A stretch of DNA of 64,000 nucleotides from Synechococcus sp. MIT S9220 (GTDB lineage Bacteria > Cyanobacteriota > Cyanobacteriia > PCC-6307 > Cyanobiaceae). The notes under the pieces are model-generated. The model worked only from the letters and a program-made list of their open reading frames with translations, was not told the origin of the DNA and did no database searches. The position numbers and the translations under genes are program-made. The first letter of the stretch is position 1; each line of letters opens with the position of its first letter. The DNA lies in the NCBI RefSeq assembly GCF_014304815.1, contig NZ_CP047958.1, positions 2,170,001 through 2,234,000 on the forward strand. The letters are read 5' to 3'. Positions 46,338 through 55,799 of this stretch are shown here, in pieces.

Positions 46338-47744
46338 ATGTCGGCCGCGCCCCACGACAGTTCACCTGCGGTGCACTTCAGCGACCTGCTGGAGGGTGCG
46401 ATGCGCGTGTGGGATCAGCGCCAGATGGACGACGGAGTCTTTGGCTTGGCAGTACCGCTGCAGGGGCTGGATCCACTGCTGCAGCTTGCTGATCTCGATG
46501 ATGCCGATCCGTTCCGTTTCCTCTGGGATGGTGCACCAGGCCTTTGTCTTGCTGCAGCCGGCCGCTGCCATCACCTGGAGATGTCAGGTCCCCGTCGATT
46601 CGAACTGGCTCAGCGTTTCAGTGACATCACGCTCGGACGCATCCTCGAGGGAACGCCTGAAGCACCGGCTCAGGCCCGCTCGCGCATCCTGCTGGCCTTC
46701 TCCTTCTTCGAGCAGAGCGGAGAACTCCAGCCCCAGGGCAGCATGCCCTCGGTTCAGGCCGTTCTGCCTCGCTGGCAACTCAGTCGTCATGGACGGCACG
46801 GCTGGCTGCGTCTGCACGGCATTGCGCAACAGGCGAGTGATGTGCGCTCACTCGCGGAGTCGCTCTGGCTGATGGCAGAGAAGCTGCAGTCTTGGAGGAG
46901 CTGGCCAGGCCAGAGCTCCGGCAATCTGAGCGGCAGGATCACACCCGGCGACTGGGAACGGCGCTACACCACGGCGCTTCAACGAGGCCTGGAACTGGTG
47001 AACGGTGGTGAACTGCACAAGCTGGTTCTCGCCGTGCGCCACTCGGTGAGCCTGACCTCACCTCTGGACCCCTTGCTGTTGCTGAAACGCCTGCGCTACC
47101 AGCAAGCAGGCAGCTGCCGGTTCCTCTGGCAACGCAACCAGCAGGACAGCTTCTTCGGCGCTTCACCTGAGCGACTGCTGAGCTTGCGCAATGGGCAGCT
47201 GCGTTGCGATGCGCTTGCTGGCACTGCCGGACGCAACGACCACGCCACCTCACTGCTCAACTCCGACAAAGACCGGCGCGAGCATGAACTGGTGGTGCAG
47301 GCAATCACCGAGCATCTCAGCGCCCAAGGACTGCAGCCACGACGTCCGCGCAGTCCACAACTGGCCAGACACGGCCAGCTGATCCATCTGCATACCCCCA
47401 TCACGACTCCGGCTCCGGGCCAATCGCCTCTTGCTCTGGCAGGTGTGCTCCATCCCACTCCAGCTGTGGCAGGCCTGCCCAGACGCGAGGCCATGAGCTG
47501 GTTGCGGAGCCTTGAGCCATTTGATCGTGATGGCTATGCAGCACCGATCGGCTGGATCGACAGCGCTGGGGATGCGGAACTGCGTGTGGCCATCCGCTGC
47601 GGCCATGCCCGCGGCACCCAGCTCGACCTCACGGCTGGAGCTGGACTTGTGCGCGGCTCAGTGGCCGAACGTGAACTGCAGGAAGTGGGGCTCAAGCTCA
47701 CCGTGCTCGCCGATCAGCTGGATCTGGTATCGGGGGGCCGTTAA
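46338..47744 (+). CDS. menF: Isochorismate synthase
   Basis: A 468-residue chorismate-utilising enzyme making isochorismate, the first step of phylloquinone synthesis. Typical segments are GELHKLVLAVRHSVSL, SFFGASPERLLSLRNGQL, CDALAGTAGRN, KDRREHELVVQAITEHL and IGWIDSAGDAELRVAIRCG, the last with the metal-site and active residues. The N-terminal 150 residues are the less conserved MenF/PchA-like part. It shares a 69-bp divergent promoter region with menA, so quinone genes can be controlled together. Confidence 0.94.
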   Translation: MSAAPHDSSPAVHFSDLLEGAMRVWDQRQMDDGVFGLAVPLQGLDPLLQLADLDDADPFRFLWDGAPGLCLAAAGRCHHLEMSGPRRFELAQRFSDITLGRILEGTPEAPAQARSRILLAFSFFEQSGELQPQGSMPSVQAVLPRWQLSRHGRHGWLRLHGIAQQASDVRSLAESLWLMAEKLQSWRSWPGQSSGNLSGRITPGDWERRYTTALQRGLELVNGGELHKLVLAVRHSVSLTSPLDPLLLLKRLRYQQAGSCRFLWQRNQQDSFFGASPERLLSLRNGQLRCDALAGTAGRNDHATSLLNSDKDRREHELVVQAITEHLSAQGLQPRRPRSPQLARHGQLIHLHTPITTPAPGQSPLALAGVLHPTPAVAGLPRREAMSWLRSLEPFDRDGYAAPIGWIDSAGDAELRVAIRCGHARGTQLDLTAGAGLVRGSVAERELQEVGLKLTVLADQLDLVSGGR

Positions 47745-47761
47745 GAAGCGCAATTCTGTGA

Positions 47762-48685
47762 TCAGAGCAGATCGCGCAGACGAGAGATCACCTGATCAGC
47801 CAGGGGCTGATTCATCAGTCGTTCCACCTCTCGGATCCCAGTGGGGCTGGTGACATTGATCTCGCTCAGCATGCCGCCGATCACATCGATGCCCACAAAA
47901 AACAACCCTTCGGCCCTCAGAGCAGGCGCCAGGGCTGCACAGATCTGGCGTTCCCGCTCACTGAGTTCTGTCGCTTCCGCTTGACCACCAACCGCCAGAT
48001 TGCTGCGGAATTCTCCAGCGGCTGGCCGCCGATTGATGGCACCCAGCGGCTCACCATCCACCAACAAGATGCGCTTATCGCCCTCGCTCACAGAAGGAAG
48101 AAAACACTGAGCCATCACGGGCAGACGTTCCTGCTCTGTGACCAATTCCAGAAGAGCCTTGAGCCCAGGAGCCTGGGAAGAGACCCGGATCACTCCCAAA
48201 CCTGCACGACCTCCCAGGGGTTTGAGCACGATCTCGCTGTGCGCTTGAGCAAACGACGTCAGCTCACTCACCCTGCCGGACACGAGTGTGGGGGCCATCC
48301 AGCGACTGAAACGCAAAGCGCCGAGCTTTTCATTCCAGGTGCGCAGCGAGTCGGGGCGGTTGAGAACACGAACCCCTGCCCGTTCTGCGACATCGAGAAG
48401 GTGGGTGGCGTAGAGATAGGCCTCATCAACCGGAGGGTCCTGGCGCATCCAGATCACCTGGAACGTGGCCAGCGGCAGCCGTTCTCGCTCGCCGGCAGTG
48501 ATCCAGGGCTCAGGCTGAACCGGCATGGCCATCGCCAGAGGTTCATCACCAAGCGCGATCAGATCAGCCGGAGTACACGCCCAGACCTCCAGCTCAGACC
48601 TGGCGGCGGCCTGCATCAGCGCAGCGGTGGAATCCTTGGAGGGATTGATCCGATCCAGCGGATCCAGCACAAACAGGTGACGCAT
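47762..48685 (-). CDS. gshB: Glutathione synthetase
   Basis: A 307-residue ATP-grasp enzyme adding glycine to gamma-glutamylcysteine. The N-terminus ([20 protein letters not shown]) and the ATP-grasp segments [39 protein letters not shown] and [18 protein letters not shown] fit the bacterial GshB family. It lies 23 bp downstream of the glutaredoxin gene on the same strand, so glutathione and its main user are coexpressed. Confidence 0.95.
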   Translation of the reverse strand: MRHLFVLDPLDRINPSKDSTAALMQAAARSELEVWACTPADLIALGDEPLAMAMPVQPEPWITAGERERLPLATFQVIWMRQDPPVDEAYLYATHLLDVAERAGVRVLNRPDSLRTWNEKLGALRFSRWMAPTLVSGRVSELTSFAQAHSEIVLKPLGGRAGLGVIRVSSQAPGLKALLELVTEQERLPVMAQCFLPSVSEGDKRILLVDGEPLGAINRRPAAGEFRSNLAVGGQAEATELSERERQICAALAPALRAEGLFFVGIDVIGGMLSEINVTSPTGIREVERLMNQPLADQVISRLRDLL

Positions 48686-48708
48686 GAGCAGCGGTCCGGT
48701 CAGAGAAC

Positions 48709-48963
48709 TCAGGAGAGCAGCGCGTCAAGTTCACCGGCACGCTCCAGAGCATGCAGTTCATCACAACCACCAATGTGTCGGTCGTCGATGAAGATCTGAG
48801 GAACGCTGCGGCGGCCATCGCCTCGGGCCGCCATGGCATCGCGAGCCGGCTCATCACCATCAACGGAAAACTCGGAGTAGAAGACGCCCTTGCGATCCAA
48901 CAGCTGTTTGGCTCTGATGCAGAAAGGGCACGTCTGCCAGGTGTAAATCTCGACGCTCGGCAT
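48709..48963 (-). CDS. grxC: Glutaredoxin 3 (GrxC)
   Basis: An 84-residue glutaredoxin with the dithiol active site [17 protein letters not shown], cis-proline loop [20 protein letters not shown]. It reduces disulfides using glutathione. ATG at 48963 (MPSVEIYTW) chosen for family length; an upstream ATG at 48984 is possible. Upstream of gshB in one operon and divergent from prfB. Confidence 0.95.
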   Translation of the reverse strand: MPSVEIYTWQTCPFCIRAKQLLDRKGVFYSEFSVDGDEPARDAMAARGDGRRSVPQIFIDDRHIGGCDELHALERAGELDALLS

Positions 48964-49095
48964 GGAGCCTTCATGACGGGACATCGATCTTATGCAGGCG
49001 CTCAGCCTGCAAACGGCGGGTGACCTGAGCATCCCGAACGGGAAGAGCCGAGATTCCGCACTGATAAGGTCGCGAAATCCGTTCAACGCACACCG

Positions 49096-50224
49096 TTGCT
49101 CGACCTCACCGACTTCAAGCGCGACCTCTCCGAGCTCACTGATCGCCTGGGCAATGCCCAGGACTGTCTTTGACGTTCCTGCACTGAACGCCAGACAACA
49201 AGACCTTGAGCAACTTGCTGCCCAGCCTGACTTCTGGGATGACCAACAGAACGCTCAGAAGCAAATGCGTCGCCTCGATGAGGTGAAGGCGCAGCTGCTG
49301 CAGTTAACGACCTGGCAGGGAGCTGTGTCCGATGCCCAGGCCACGCTCGAGCTCTATGACTTGGAGCCCGATGACGACATGCTCGCCGAGGCCCAGGGGG
49401 GCCTGGACCAACTGCGCAAAGATCTCGACCGCTGGGAGCTGGAGCGCCTGCTCAGCGGTGAGTACGACAAAGAAGGAGCCGTGCTCTCGATCAATGCCGG
49501 AGCTGGCGGCACAGATGCTCAGGACTGGGCCCAAATGCTGCTGCGCATGTACACCCGCTGGGCTGAAGACCATGACATGAAAGTCACGGTGAATGAGCTC
49601 AGCGAGGGCGAGGAAGCAGGAATCAAAAGCGCCACGATTGAAATTGAAGGGCGCTACGCCTACGGATACCTGCGCAATGAGAAAGGCACCCATCGTCTGG
49701 TGCGCATCTCTCCCTTCAACGCCAACGACAAGCGTCAGACCAGTTTCACAGGCATCGAGGTGATGCCGAAGCTCGAGGAGGAAGTCGAACTCGATATTCC
49801 CGAGAAAGACCTGGAGGTCACCACCAGCCGCTCGGGCGGCGCAGGTGGACAGAACGTCAACAAGGTGGAAACCGCCGTGCGCATCCTGCATGTGCCCACT
49901 GGACTGGCTGTGCGCTGCACCCAGGAGCGGTCCCAGCTTCAGAACAAGGAGAAAGCCATGGCCCAGCTCAAGGCCAAGCTGCTGGTGATCGCCCAAGAAC
50001 AACGGGCCGCAGAGATCGCCGACATTCGAGGCGACATCGTGGAGGCCGCCTGGGGCAATCAGATCCGCAACTATGTCTTTCACCCCTATCAGATGGTCAA
50101 AGACCTGCGCACCCAGGAGGAAACCAACGATGTACAGGGCGTAATGAACGGCGATCTCGACCCCTTCATCCAGGCGCTGCTGCGCCAAGGTGTCGACAGC
50201 CCCGGACAGGATGAGGACAGCTGA
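49096..50224 (+). CDS. prfB: Peptide chain release factor 2, with programmed +1 frameshift
   Basis: RF2 recognises UGA and UAA stops. The first 25 codons, starting at TTG 49096 ([20 protein letters not shown]), end at an in-frame CTT TGA C at 49168-49174; a +1 slip joins them to the main frame starting at [15 protein letters not shown], giving about 375 residues, normal for RF2. The peptide-anticodon SPF-type motif region and GGQ loop ([20 protein letters not shown]) are present. The zero-frame segment has no stop other than the shift site. Divergent from grxC. It is followed by DUF3285 2 bp later. Confidence 0.95.
49162..49174 (+). promoter_or_regulatory. Programmed +1 frameshift site in prfB
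   Basis: CTTTGAC at 49168-49174 is the canonical bacterial RF2 slippery site: the peptidyl-tRNA on CTT slips to TTT when UGA is read slowly, which autoregulates RF2. A weak Shine-Dalgarno-like CCAGGA lies just upstream, poorer than the AGGGGG of E. coli. Confidence 0.9.
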
Positions 50225-50226
50225 CC

Positions 50227-50427
50227 ATGAGCTCAAAGGCCGACGACATCGAGACTTCGAGCAACAGCACTCCGACCACGCCACCTCCCAGCTTCGTGAA
50301 GCAGGCCATGCGCAACATGGTCCGCAAAGGCAGCAAGAGCCTGCTTCATCTAGGACTCACGGCAGCAGGGTTCATCGGCTTCATTCTTGTGGTCGCCTGG
50401 CTGGGGCGTCCAACGCTGCCCCAGTGA
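50227..50427 (+). CDS. DUF3285 small membrane protein
   Basis: A 66-residue cyanobacterial protein with a Ser/Thr/Pro-rich N-terminus, a basic amphipathic segment (FVKQAMRNMVRKGSKSLLH) and one membrane helix (LTAAGFIGFILVVAWLG). This matches the DUF3285 family, usually next to ybeY. Function unknown. The gene starts 2 bp after prfB, and its stop overlaps the ybeY GTG start (GTGA). Confidence 0.85.
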   Translation: MSSKADDIETSSNSTPTTPPPSFVKQAMRNMVRKGSKSLLHLGLTAAGFIGFILVVAWLGRPTLPQ

Positions 50428-51020
50428 GCAGCGCACGGGCTTTTGCCATCGATCTGGCCTTCACCCCAGCGGAACAGCAGCTGATCCAGGCCGCAGAAGG
50501 AACAGAGGCCCATCAGCGTCTCAGCCAGGGAGACACCTGGGCCGCAACCCTGGATCTCTGGCTGCAACACCTGATCAGCATCGGTGGCGACACCACTCCC
50601 AGACAATTGCTGGGCTGTGAGGAAATTTGTCTCGGTCTGCAGTTTGTGGATGATGCCGAGATCACCGCTTTGAACGGACGCTGGAGAGACAAGCCCAGGG
50701 CCACCGATGTGTTGTCTTTTTCAGCCCTGGAAGCGGACATGCCTCCTGACGGCAGCTCCAGCGTTGAGCTGGGAGACATCATCGTGTCGGTCCCAACAGC
50801 AGAGCGTCAGGCGCTCGAGCAGGAGCACAGTCTGGAACGAGAGCTCTGCTGGCTGGTGAGCCACGGGCTGCTGCATCTGCTGGGATGGGATCATCCCGAT
50901 GATTCGAGGCTGGAAGCGATGCTGCAATGCCAGGAGCAACTGGTTGCCATGGCCGGTATCGTTCAATCCCACGGTGAGATCAACTGTGAATCAGCAGATG
51001 AAATCACTCCGGACCCCTGA
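50424..51020 (+). CDS. ybeY: Endoribonuclease YbeY
   Basis: A 198-residue metal-dependent RNase for 16S rRNA 3'-end processing and ribosome quality control. The zinc motif VSHGLLHLLGWDHPDD (HGxxHLxGxDH type) is at about residue 138, and GDIIVSVPTAERQALEQ is typical. The GTG start at 50424 overlaps the DUF3285 stop as GTGA. Its last 23 bp overlap dgkA. Confidence 0.93.
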   Translation: MSSARAFAIDLAFTPAEQQLIQAAEGTEAHQRLSQGDTWAATLDLWLQHLISIGGDTTPRQLLGCEEICLGLQFVDDAEITALNGRWRDKPRATDVLSFSALEADMPPDGSSSVELGDIIVSVPTAERQALEQEHSLERELCWLVSHGLLHLLGWDHPDDSRLEAMLQCQEQLVAMAGIVQSHGEINCESADEITPDP

Positions 51021-51471
51021 CGATGGAGCTCCGTTGAGCGAGGAGATCAGCCAGCGCAGTACCCGACGTGCCCACCACGCTGCCCACAGAGGAGCCTGGA
51101 AAATCGCTGGCGACCTGCCGTCCAGCTTCCGCTATGCGGCTCAGGGACTGGGTTATGGCTTCATCAGCCAACGCAACTTCCGCATCCACCTGGGGATCGG
51201 CAGCGTTGTGTTCTTCCTGGGGCTGTGGCTTGAGTTACCAGCGATTCAGTTGGCCGTGCTGGTCTTGACTGTGGCGGCCGTGCTGGTGCTTGAGCTGCTC
51301 AATACAGCCATCGAATCTGTGGTGGATCTGGCCATCGGGCGGCGCTTCCACCCTCTGGCCAAAGTCGCCAAGGACTGTGCTGCAGCGGCGGTTCTGGTGG
51401 CAGCGATCAGTTCTCTTGTGATTGCTCTGCTGCTGGTGCTTCCGCCCCTGATTCTTCGCCTCGGCCTCTAA
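50998..51471 (+). CDS. dgkA: Diacylglycerol kinase (DgkA type)
   Basis: A 157-residue membrane kinase. After a 45-residue soluble head come SFRYAAQGLGYGFISQRNFR, the catalytic ELLNTAIESVVDLA and DCAAAAVLVAAISSLV with three helices. Members phosphorylate diacylglycerol or, in Gram-positives, undecaprenol; the cyanobacterial substrate is not certain. The ATG at 50998 lies inside the end of ybeY, indicating coupled translation. pabA/trpG follows after 3 bp. Confidence 0.92.
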   Translation: MKSLRTPDDGAPLSEEISQRSTRRAHHAAHRGAWKIAGDLPSSFRYAAQGLGYGFISQRNFRIHLGIGSVVFFLGLWLELPAIQLAVLVLTVAAVLVLELLNTAIESVVDLAIGRRFHPLAKVAKDCAAAAVLVAAISSLVIALLLVLPPLILRLGL

Positions 51472-51474
51472 GCG

Positions 51475-52083
51475 ATGCTGCTTGTCATTGACAACTACGA
51501 CAGCTTCACCTTCAACCTGGTGCAGTACTTCGGCGAGTTAGCGGCTCAACACCCTCTAGCCGAGGATCTGCGTGTGGAACGCAACGATGCGCTCAGCGTT
51601 GCCCAGATCCGCGACCTCAGTCCCGATGCCATCCTGTTGTCGCCTGGGCCCGGAGATCCTGACCAAGCGGGGGTCTGCCTGGATGTGCTGAAGGAGTTAT
51701 CACCCAACATTCCCACTCTGGGTGTCTGCCTGGGCCATCAGGCTCTGGCTCAGGCCTACGGGGGCAAGGTCGTGCGGGCGGCAGAACTGATGCATGGCAA
51801 AACTTCCCCGGTGTTGCATCGCGGTGAAGGCGTCTTCGCGGGACTGCCTCAGCCCCTCACCGCCACCCGCTATCACAGCTTGATTGCTGATCGCAGCAGT
51901 CTTCCGGACTGCCTGGAAGTCACTGCATGGCTGGAGGACGACACCGTGATGGGACTGCGTCATCGTGAGCATCACCATCTCCAGGGCGTGCAGTTCCATC
52001 CGGAAAGCGTGCTGACGGAGGCAGGACACAACCTGCTGGCCAACTTCCTACGTGTGGCTGAAGGACGCATTCAGCACTGCTAG
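51475..52083 (+). CDS. Anthranilate/aminodeoxychorismate synthase component II (glutamine amidotransferase)
   Basis: A 202-residue class I amidotransferase. N-terminus [20 protein letters not shown], oxyanion loop [13 protein letters not shown], nucleophile [15 protein letters not shown] and catalytic His-Glu in [13 protein letters not shown]. It supplies ammonia to TrpE or PabB; in cyanobacteria one protein often serves both, so trpG and pabA cannot be distinguished here. In the same transcript as dgkA. Confidence 0.93.
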   Translation: MLLVIDNYDSFTFNLVQYFGELAAQHPLAEDLRVERNDALSVAQIRDLSPDAILLSPGPGDPDQAGVCLDVLKELSPNIPTLGVCLGHQALAQAYGGKVVRAAELMHGKTSPVLHRGEGVFAGLPQPLTATRYHSLIADRSSLPDCLEVTAWLEDDTVMGLRHREHHHLQGVQFHPESVLTEAGHNLLANFLRVAEGRIQHC

Positions 52084-52109
52084 CTTCCTGAGCCAGCAGG
52101 CATTCCCCC

Positions 52110-52853
52110 ATGACCGTTTTCCTGAACAGACAGGGTCCTGGGCGGGCCATCGCCTTCCTGGCCGCATCCGCCATGGTGAGCGGAATCAGCTGCAGCGCTG
52201 TGCAGGCCGCAGGCGTTTCAATCACCAGCTATGGGCACAGCGCTCTGCTGATTCGTGGCGGCGGCCAGTCGGTGCTGGTGAACCCCTTCCGGGCCGTGGG
52301 CTGCGCTGCGGGACTCGCAGAACCGCGCGTCAGCGCCAACTTGACCCTTGCTAGCTCCGAACTCCCGGATGAAGGCGCACGGATTGGTGGTGGGACCTAC
52401 CTCTCCAAGCCGGGTTCCTATCGCGTTGGCGGCATGGACCTGGAGGGATTTTCCGCTCCGCATGACCGCATGGGAGGACGTCGTTTCGGCAACGCCACGA
52501 TCTGGCGCTGGCAGCAGGGAGGCTTGAGCTTTGCCCATCTGGGAGGAACGGCAGCCCCACTCAGCGGTGAAGACAAGGTGCTGTTGGGTCGCCCAGATGT
52601 GCTGATCATCGGCGTTGGAGGCGGAGCAAAGGTGTACAACGGCGAAGAAGCCGCTGAGGTGGTGAGGCAGCTGAATCCACGCCGGGTCATCCCCGTGCAA
52701 TACGTGAATGGAGAGGCTCCGAGCGGCTGCGACCAGGGTGGGGTCCAGCCCTTTCTGGATGCGATGAGCGGAACACAGGTTCGAAAGGTTGGACCCAGCC
52801 TCTCGCTGCCTAGCAACCTGAACGACAGCACAGTGATCGAGGTGATGCGCTGA
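52110..52853 (+). CDS. Secreted MBL-fold (UPF0173-like) protein
   Basis: A 247-residue protein with a signal peptide (IAFLAASAMVSGISCSAVQA, cleavage near residue 33). The mature part resembles metallo-beta-lactamase-fold proteins (GVSITSYGHSALLIRGGGQS, VLVNPFRAVGCAAG, LSFAHLGGTAAPLS, LIIGVGGGAKVYNGEEAAEV), but the classical HxHxDH motif is not seen, so metal binding is doubtful. Likely periplasmic. It is downstream of trpG/pabA by 26 bp and convergent with hisC by 8 bp. Confidence 0.8.
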   Translation: MTVFLNRQGPGRAIAFLAASAMVSGISCSAVQAAGVSITSYGHSALLIRGGGQSVLVNPFRAVGCAAGLAEPRVSANLTLASSELPDEGARIGGGTYLSKPGSYRVGGMDLEGFSAPHDRMGGRRFGNATIWRWQQGGLSFAHLGGTAAPLSGEDKVLLGRPDVLIIGVGGGAKVYNGEEAAEVVRQLNPRRVIPVQYVNGEAPSGCDQGGVQPFLDAMSGTQVRKVGPSLSLPSNLNDSTVIEVMR

Positions 52854-52861
52854 GGGGCCAA

Positions 52862-53965
52862 TCAGCGCTCAAGCGTTCGGTAACACTCCCAGAACCTCTG
52901 CATTTGCGCCTGGGTGCCGATGCTCACGCGCAGAGAACCATCGAGCTGCGGCTTGCCGGCCATGGAGCGCACCAGGATGCCGGCACTGCACAGCTTTTGC
53001 TCCACCTCTTCGGCCGATCGCCGCGGCCATACCAGCAGGTAGTTACCTCCGTCGCAATGGAAGGCGGCACCAGCTTGCGTTAATTCCGTTACGAGATAGT
53101 CGCGAGCGCGTAACACCTCAGCCACATAGTGATCGGTGTAGGCCTGGTCAGACAGCGCAGCGAAAGCCGCCGTCACGGCAAGGCTGTTCACGTCGTAAGG
53201 ACCGGTCACGCGGCAGACCCGATCGACCACATCGGCATGCCCGAACGCGAAACCGATGCGCAAACCCGCGAGTCCAGATGTCTTGGCGAGGGAACGCAGC
53301 ACCAACAGATTGGAATGCAGCCCGAAATCGACCGTCGGCAACACGCTGTCTCCCGTGAAGGCCTCATAGAGCTCATCCACCACCACGAGCGTGTCGGGCG
53401 CGGACGCCGCCAACTCCAGCACATGCTCCACCGACAAGCGTGTACCGGTGGGGTTGTTGGGATTGCAAAGCATCAAAATCCGTGGTCGTCGCTCAAGAGA
53501 GTCGCGGATCTGCTGCAGCGGAAAGCGAAAACCTGGCAGGACATGGGGCACTGCTTCGACGACCATCCCCTGCATCCCGGCGCAAGGGGCGTAATAACCA
53601 AAGGTGGGACTTGTGGTGAGCAGGGTGTCTCCAGGGGCGCCATAGGCGTGAATCACCGCATGAATCGCTGCATCCACACCGTTGAAGAGCCCCACCTGTT
53701 CGATGGACAGGGGATAGGCGAGCCCGGCCGACGACGCCTGCAGATTGGCGATCACGGCCTCACGCAACCCGTCGTATTCCGGATAGACCGCAATCTGATC
53801 CGCCGGAAAGGCCCGCAGCGCCTCAGCAACCGCCGGGCTGGGACCAATCGTGTTCTCGTTGAAATCAAGCCGAAGCAAACCACGGCGCCCTTCCAGCGGT
53901 GCGCTGTATCCCCTGAGGCGCTCAACCTCAGGGCGTGCTGAAGGCGAAGGAATCGGTGCGGTCAT
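52862..53965 (-). CDS. hisC: Histidinol-phosphate aminotransferase
   Basis: A 367-residue PLP aminotransferase of histidine synthesis. LRLDFNENTIGPSPAVAEAL, ILMLCNPNNPTGTRLSVEH, VVVDELYEAFTGDS, the PLP lysine in RSLAKTSGLAGLRIGFAFG and the C-terminal SLRVSIGTQAQMQRF are all present. ATG at 53965. Other class I/II aminotransferases share the fold; the length and N-terminal motif favour HisC. It shares a 109-bp divergent region with selO. Confidence 0.88.
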   Translation of the reverse strand: MTAPIPSPSARPEVERLRGYSAPLEGRRGLLRLDFNENTIGPSPAVAEALRAFPADQIAVYPEYDGLREAVIANLQASSAGLAYPLSIEQVGLFNGVDAAIHAVIHAYGAPGDTLLTTSPTFGYYAPCAGMQGMVVEAVPHVLPGFRFPLQQIRDSLERRPRILMLCNPNNPTGTRLSVEHVLELAASAPDTLVVVDELYEAFTGDSVLPTVDFGLHSNLLVLRSLAKTSGLAGLRIGFAFGHADVVDRVCRVTGPYDVNSLAVTAAFAALSDQAYTDHYVAEVLRARDYLVTELTQAGAAFHCDGGNYLLVWPRRSAEEVEQKLCSAGILVRSMAGKPQLDGSLRVSIGTQAQMQRFWECYRTLER

Positions 53966-54074
53966 ACCCATCAACCTTGCCAACGAAGGTCAACCAACAA
54001 GCTATCGACCTCCATCTCATCCCAACAGTCGTGGCAATCATGCCGATGATGGGAACACTGCAGTCACCGGCCTG

Positions 54075-55772
54075 ATGCCAGCCAGCTCAAGCGCATCCTC
54101 CTCAACAGACACATTCGCCGCGTTCGCGGAACACGTCGATTACTCCTTGCTGAGCCAACTCACACCGGATCCCGAAGCCACCGTCAACGGACACGATCAC
54201 CAGGTGCGTCAGGTGCGATCTGGGCACTACGTGCCGGTTACACCAACACCTCTGCCAGCACCGCAGTACGTGGCACACAGCAACGAGCTGTTCAAAGAGC
54301 TGGGACTCAGTGATCAGTTGGCAGAGGATGACGGCTTCCAGCGATTGTTCTCCGGCGACATCAGCGTGAGTCGCGAGCCGATGCTCCCCTATGGATGGGC
54401 CACCGGTTATGCCTTGTCGATTTACGGCACTGAATACGATCAGCAATGTCCATTCGGCAATGGCAACGGATACGGCGACGGTCGTGCCATTTCCATCTTC
54501 GAGGGTCTCTTCCAGGAACGTCGCTGGGAAATGCAGCTAAAGGGCGGTGGACCAACGCCCTATTGCCGTGGCGCTGACGGTCGTGCCGTGCTGCGCTCCA
54601 GCGTGCGCGAATTTCTGGCCCAGGAGTTCATGCATGCCCTGGGGGTTCCCACGTCTCGCTCGCTGACGCTCTACGTCTCCCACGACGAGAACGTGCGTCG
54701 ACCCTGGTACTCGGGCAACTCGCCATCGATGGACCCCGACATCCTGGTCGACAATCCAGCCGCGATCACCACACGCGTGGCGCCATCATTTCTACGCGTG
54801 GGTCAACTCGAGCTGTTTGCCAGACGCACCCGCAACAACAGCCACCCCAAGGCATTGAGTGAGCTGCAGATGATCGTGGAGCACCTCATCGATCGGAATT
54901 ACCACGCGGAGATCGAGCCATCGTTGCCATGCAACGAACAGGTGGTGGAGTTGGCCAGGCTGTTCCGCGGACGCCTAACGGCATTAGTTGCTGACTGGAT
55001 CCGTGTGGGGTACTGCCAGGGCAACTTCAACAGTGACAACTGCGCTGCCGGAGGGTTCACCCTTGATTACGGACCCTTCGGATTCTGCGAACTGTTCGAC
55101 CCACGCTTTCAGCCCTGGACCGGTGGTGGCATGCATTTCAGCTTCTTCAATCAGCCGGCGGCGGCAGGCAAGAACTATCAGACGTTCGTGTCAGCCCTGA
55201 AACCGTTACTACAGGATCACCCGGAAGCCATGACTCGCCTCGAGAGCCTTGAGGAGGGGTTTAAAGCCGCGATGCAGGAGGCTCTCGACAGCATGTGGCA
55301 ACGCAAGCTTGGCCTTGCCGACCACTCCCCAGAACTGGTGGGAGAGCTCCTGCAGTTATGCGTCGACTCAGCCGCGGACTACACGATGGTGTTCCGAGAG
55401 CTCTCAGCCATACCTGAACAGGTGGCAAACCTGAAGCGGAGCTTTTATCGACCCAGCGATCACCAGATTGATCAACGCTGGATGAATTGGTTGCAACAGT
55501 GGCGACATCAACTGGAACGCAACTGCGACCTGAGCGAGACATCCAGATCCATGCAGCTCACCAATCCCGCCATCACATGGCGTGAATGGCTGATTGCACC
55601 GGCTTATGAACAAGCAGCTCATGGTGACTACAGCCTGGTGCATGAGCTGCAGAAAGTCTTCGCCAAACCCTATGAATCCTTGCCTTTGGAATTAGCGGCC
55701 CGCTACGACCAACTGAAACCGGAGGAATTCTTCAACGCCGGAGGCATCTCTCACTACAGCTGTTCCTCATGA
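54075..55772 (+). CDS. selO: SelO/YdiU-family pseudokinase (protein AMPylase)
   Basis: A 565-residue member of the SelO family, which transfers AMP to Ser/Thr/Tyr residues using an inverted ATP pose. Family segments: GWATGYALSIYGTEYDQQCP, MQLKGGGPTPYCRGADGRAV (nucleotide site), REFLAQEFMHALGVPTSRSL, the GNFNSDN metal motif and the C-terminal CSS, where the animal protein has selenocysteine and E. coli has cysteine. The ATG at 54075 gives a low-complexity Ser-rich head; longer frames overlap hisC. Confidence 0.93.
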   Translation: MPASSSASSSTDTFAAFAEHVDYSLLSQLTPDPEATVNGHDHQVRQVRSGHYVPVTPTPLPAPQYVAHSNELFKELGLSDQLAEDDGFQRLFSGDISVSREPMLPYGWATGYALSIYGTEYDQQCPFGNGNGYGDGRAISIFEGLFQERRWEMQLKGGGPTPYCRGADGRAVLRSSVREFLAQEFMHALGVPTSRSLTLYVSHDENVRRPWYSGNSPSMDPDILVDNPAAITTRVAPSFLRVGQLELFARRTRNNSHPKALSELQMIVEHLIDRNYHAEIEPSLPCNEQVVELARLFRGRLTALVADWIRVGYCQGNFNSDNCAAGGFTLDYGPFGFCELFDPRFQPWTGGGMHFSFFNQPAAAGKNYQTFVSALKPLLQDHPEAMTRLESLEEGFKAAMQEALDSMWQRKLGLADHSPELVGELLQLCVDSAADYTMVFRELSAIPEQVANLKRSFYRPSDHQIDQRWMNWLQQWRHQLERNCDLSETSRSMQLTNPAITWREWLIAPAYEQAAHGDYSLVHELQKVFAKPYESLPLELAARYDQLKPEEFFNAGGISHYSCSS

Positions 55773-55799
55773 GCCACGGTCAAGCCAGGCAAGCAGCGT

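Noticed and set aside
49168-49174. Frameshift or sequencing error at the start of prfB
   Set aside because: The stop context CTTTGAC is the known programmed RF2 frameshift site, so this is regulation, not damage.
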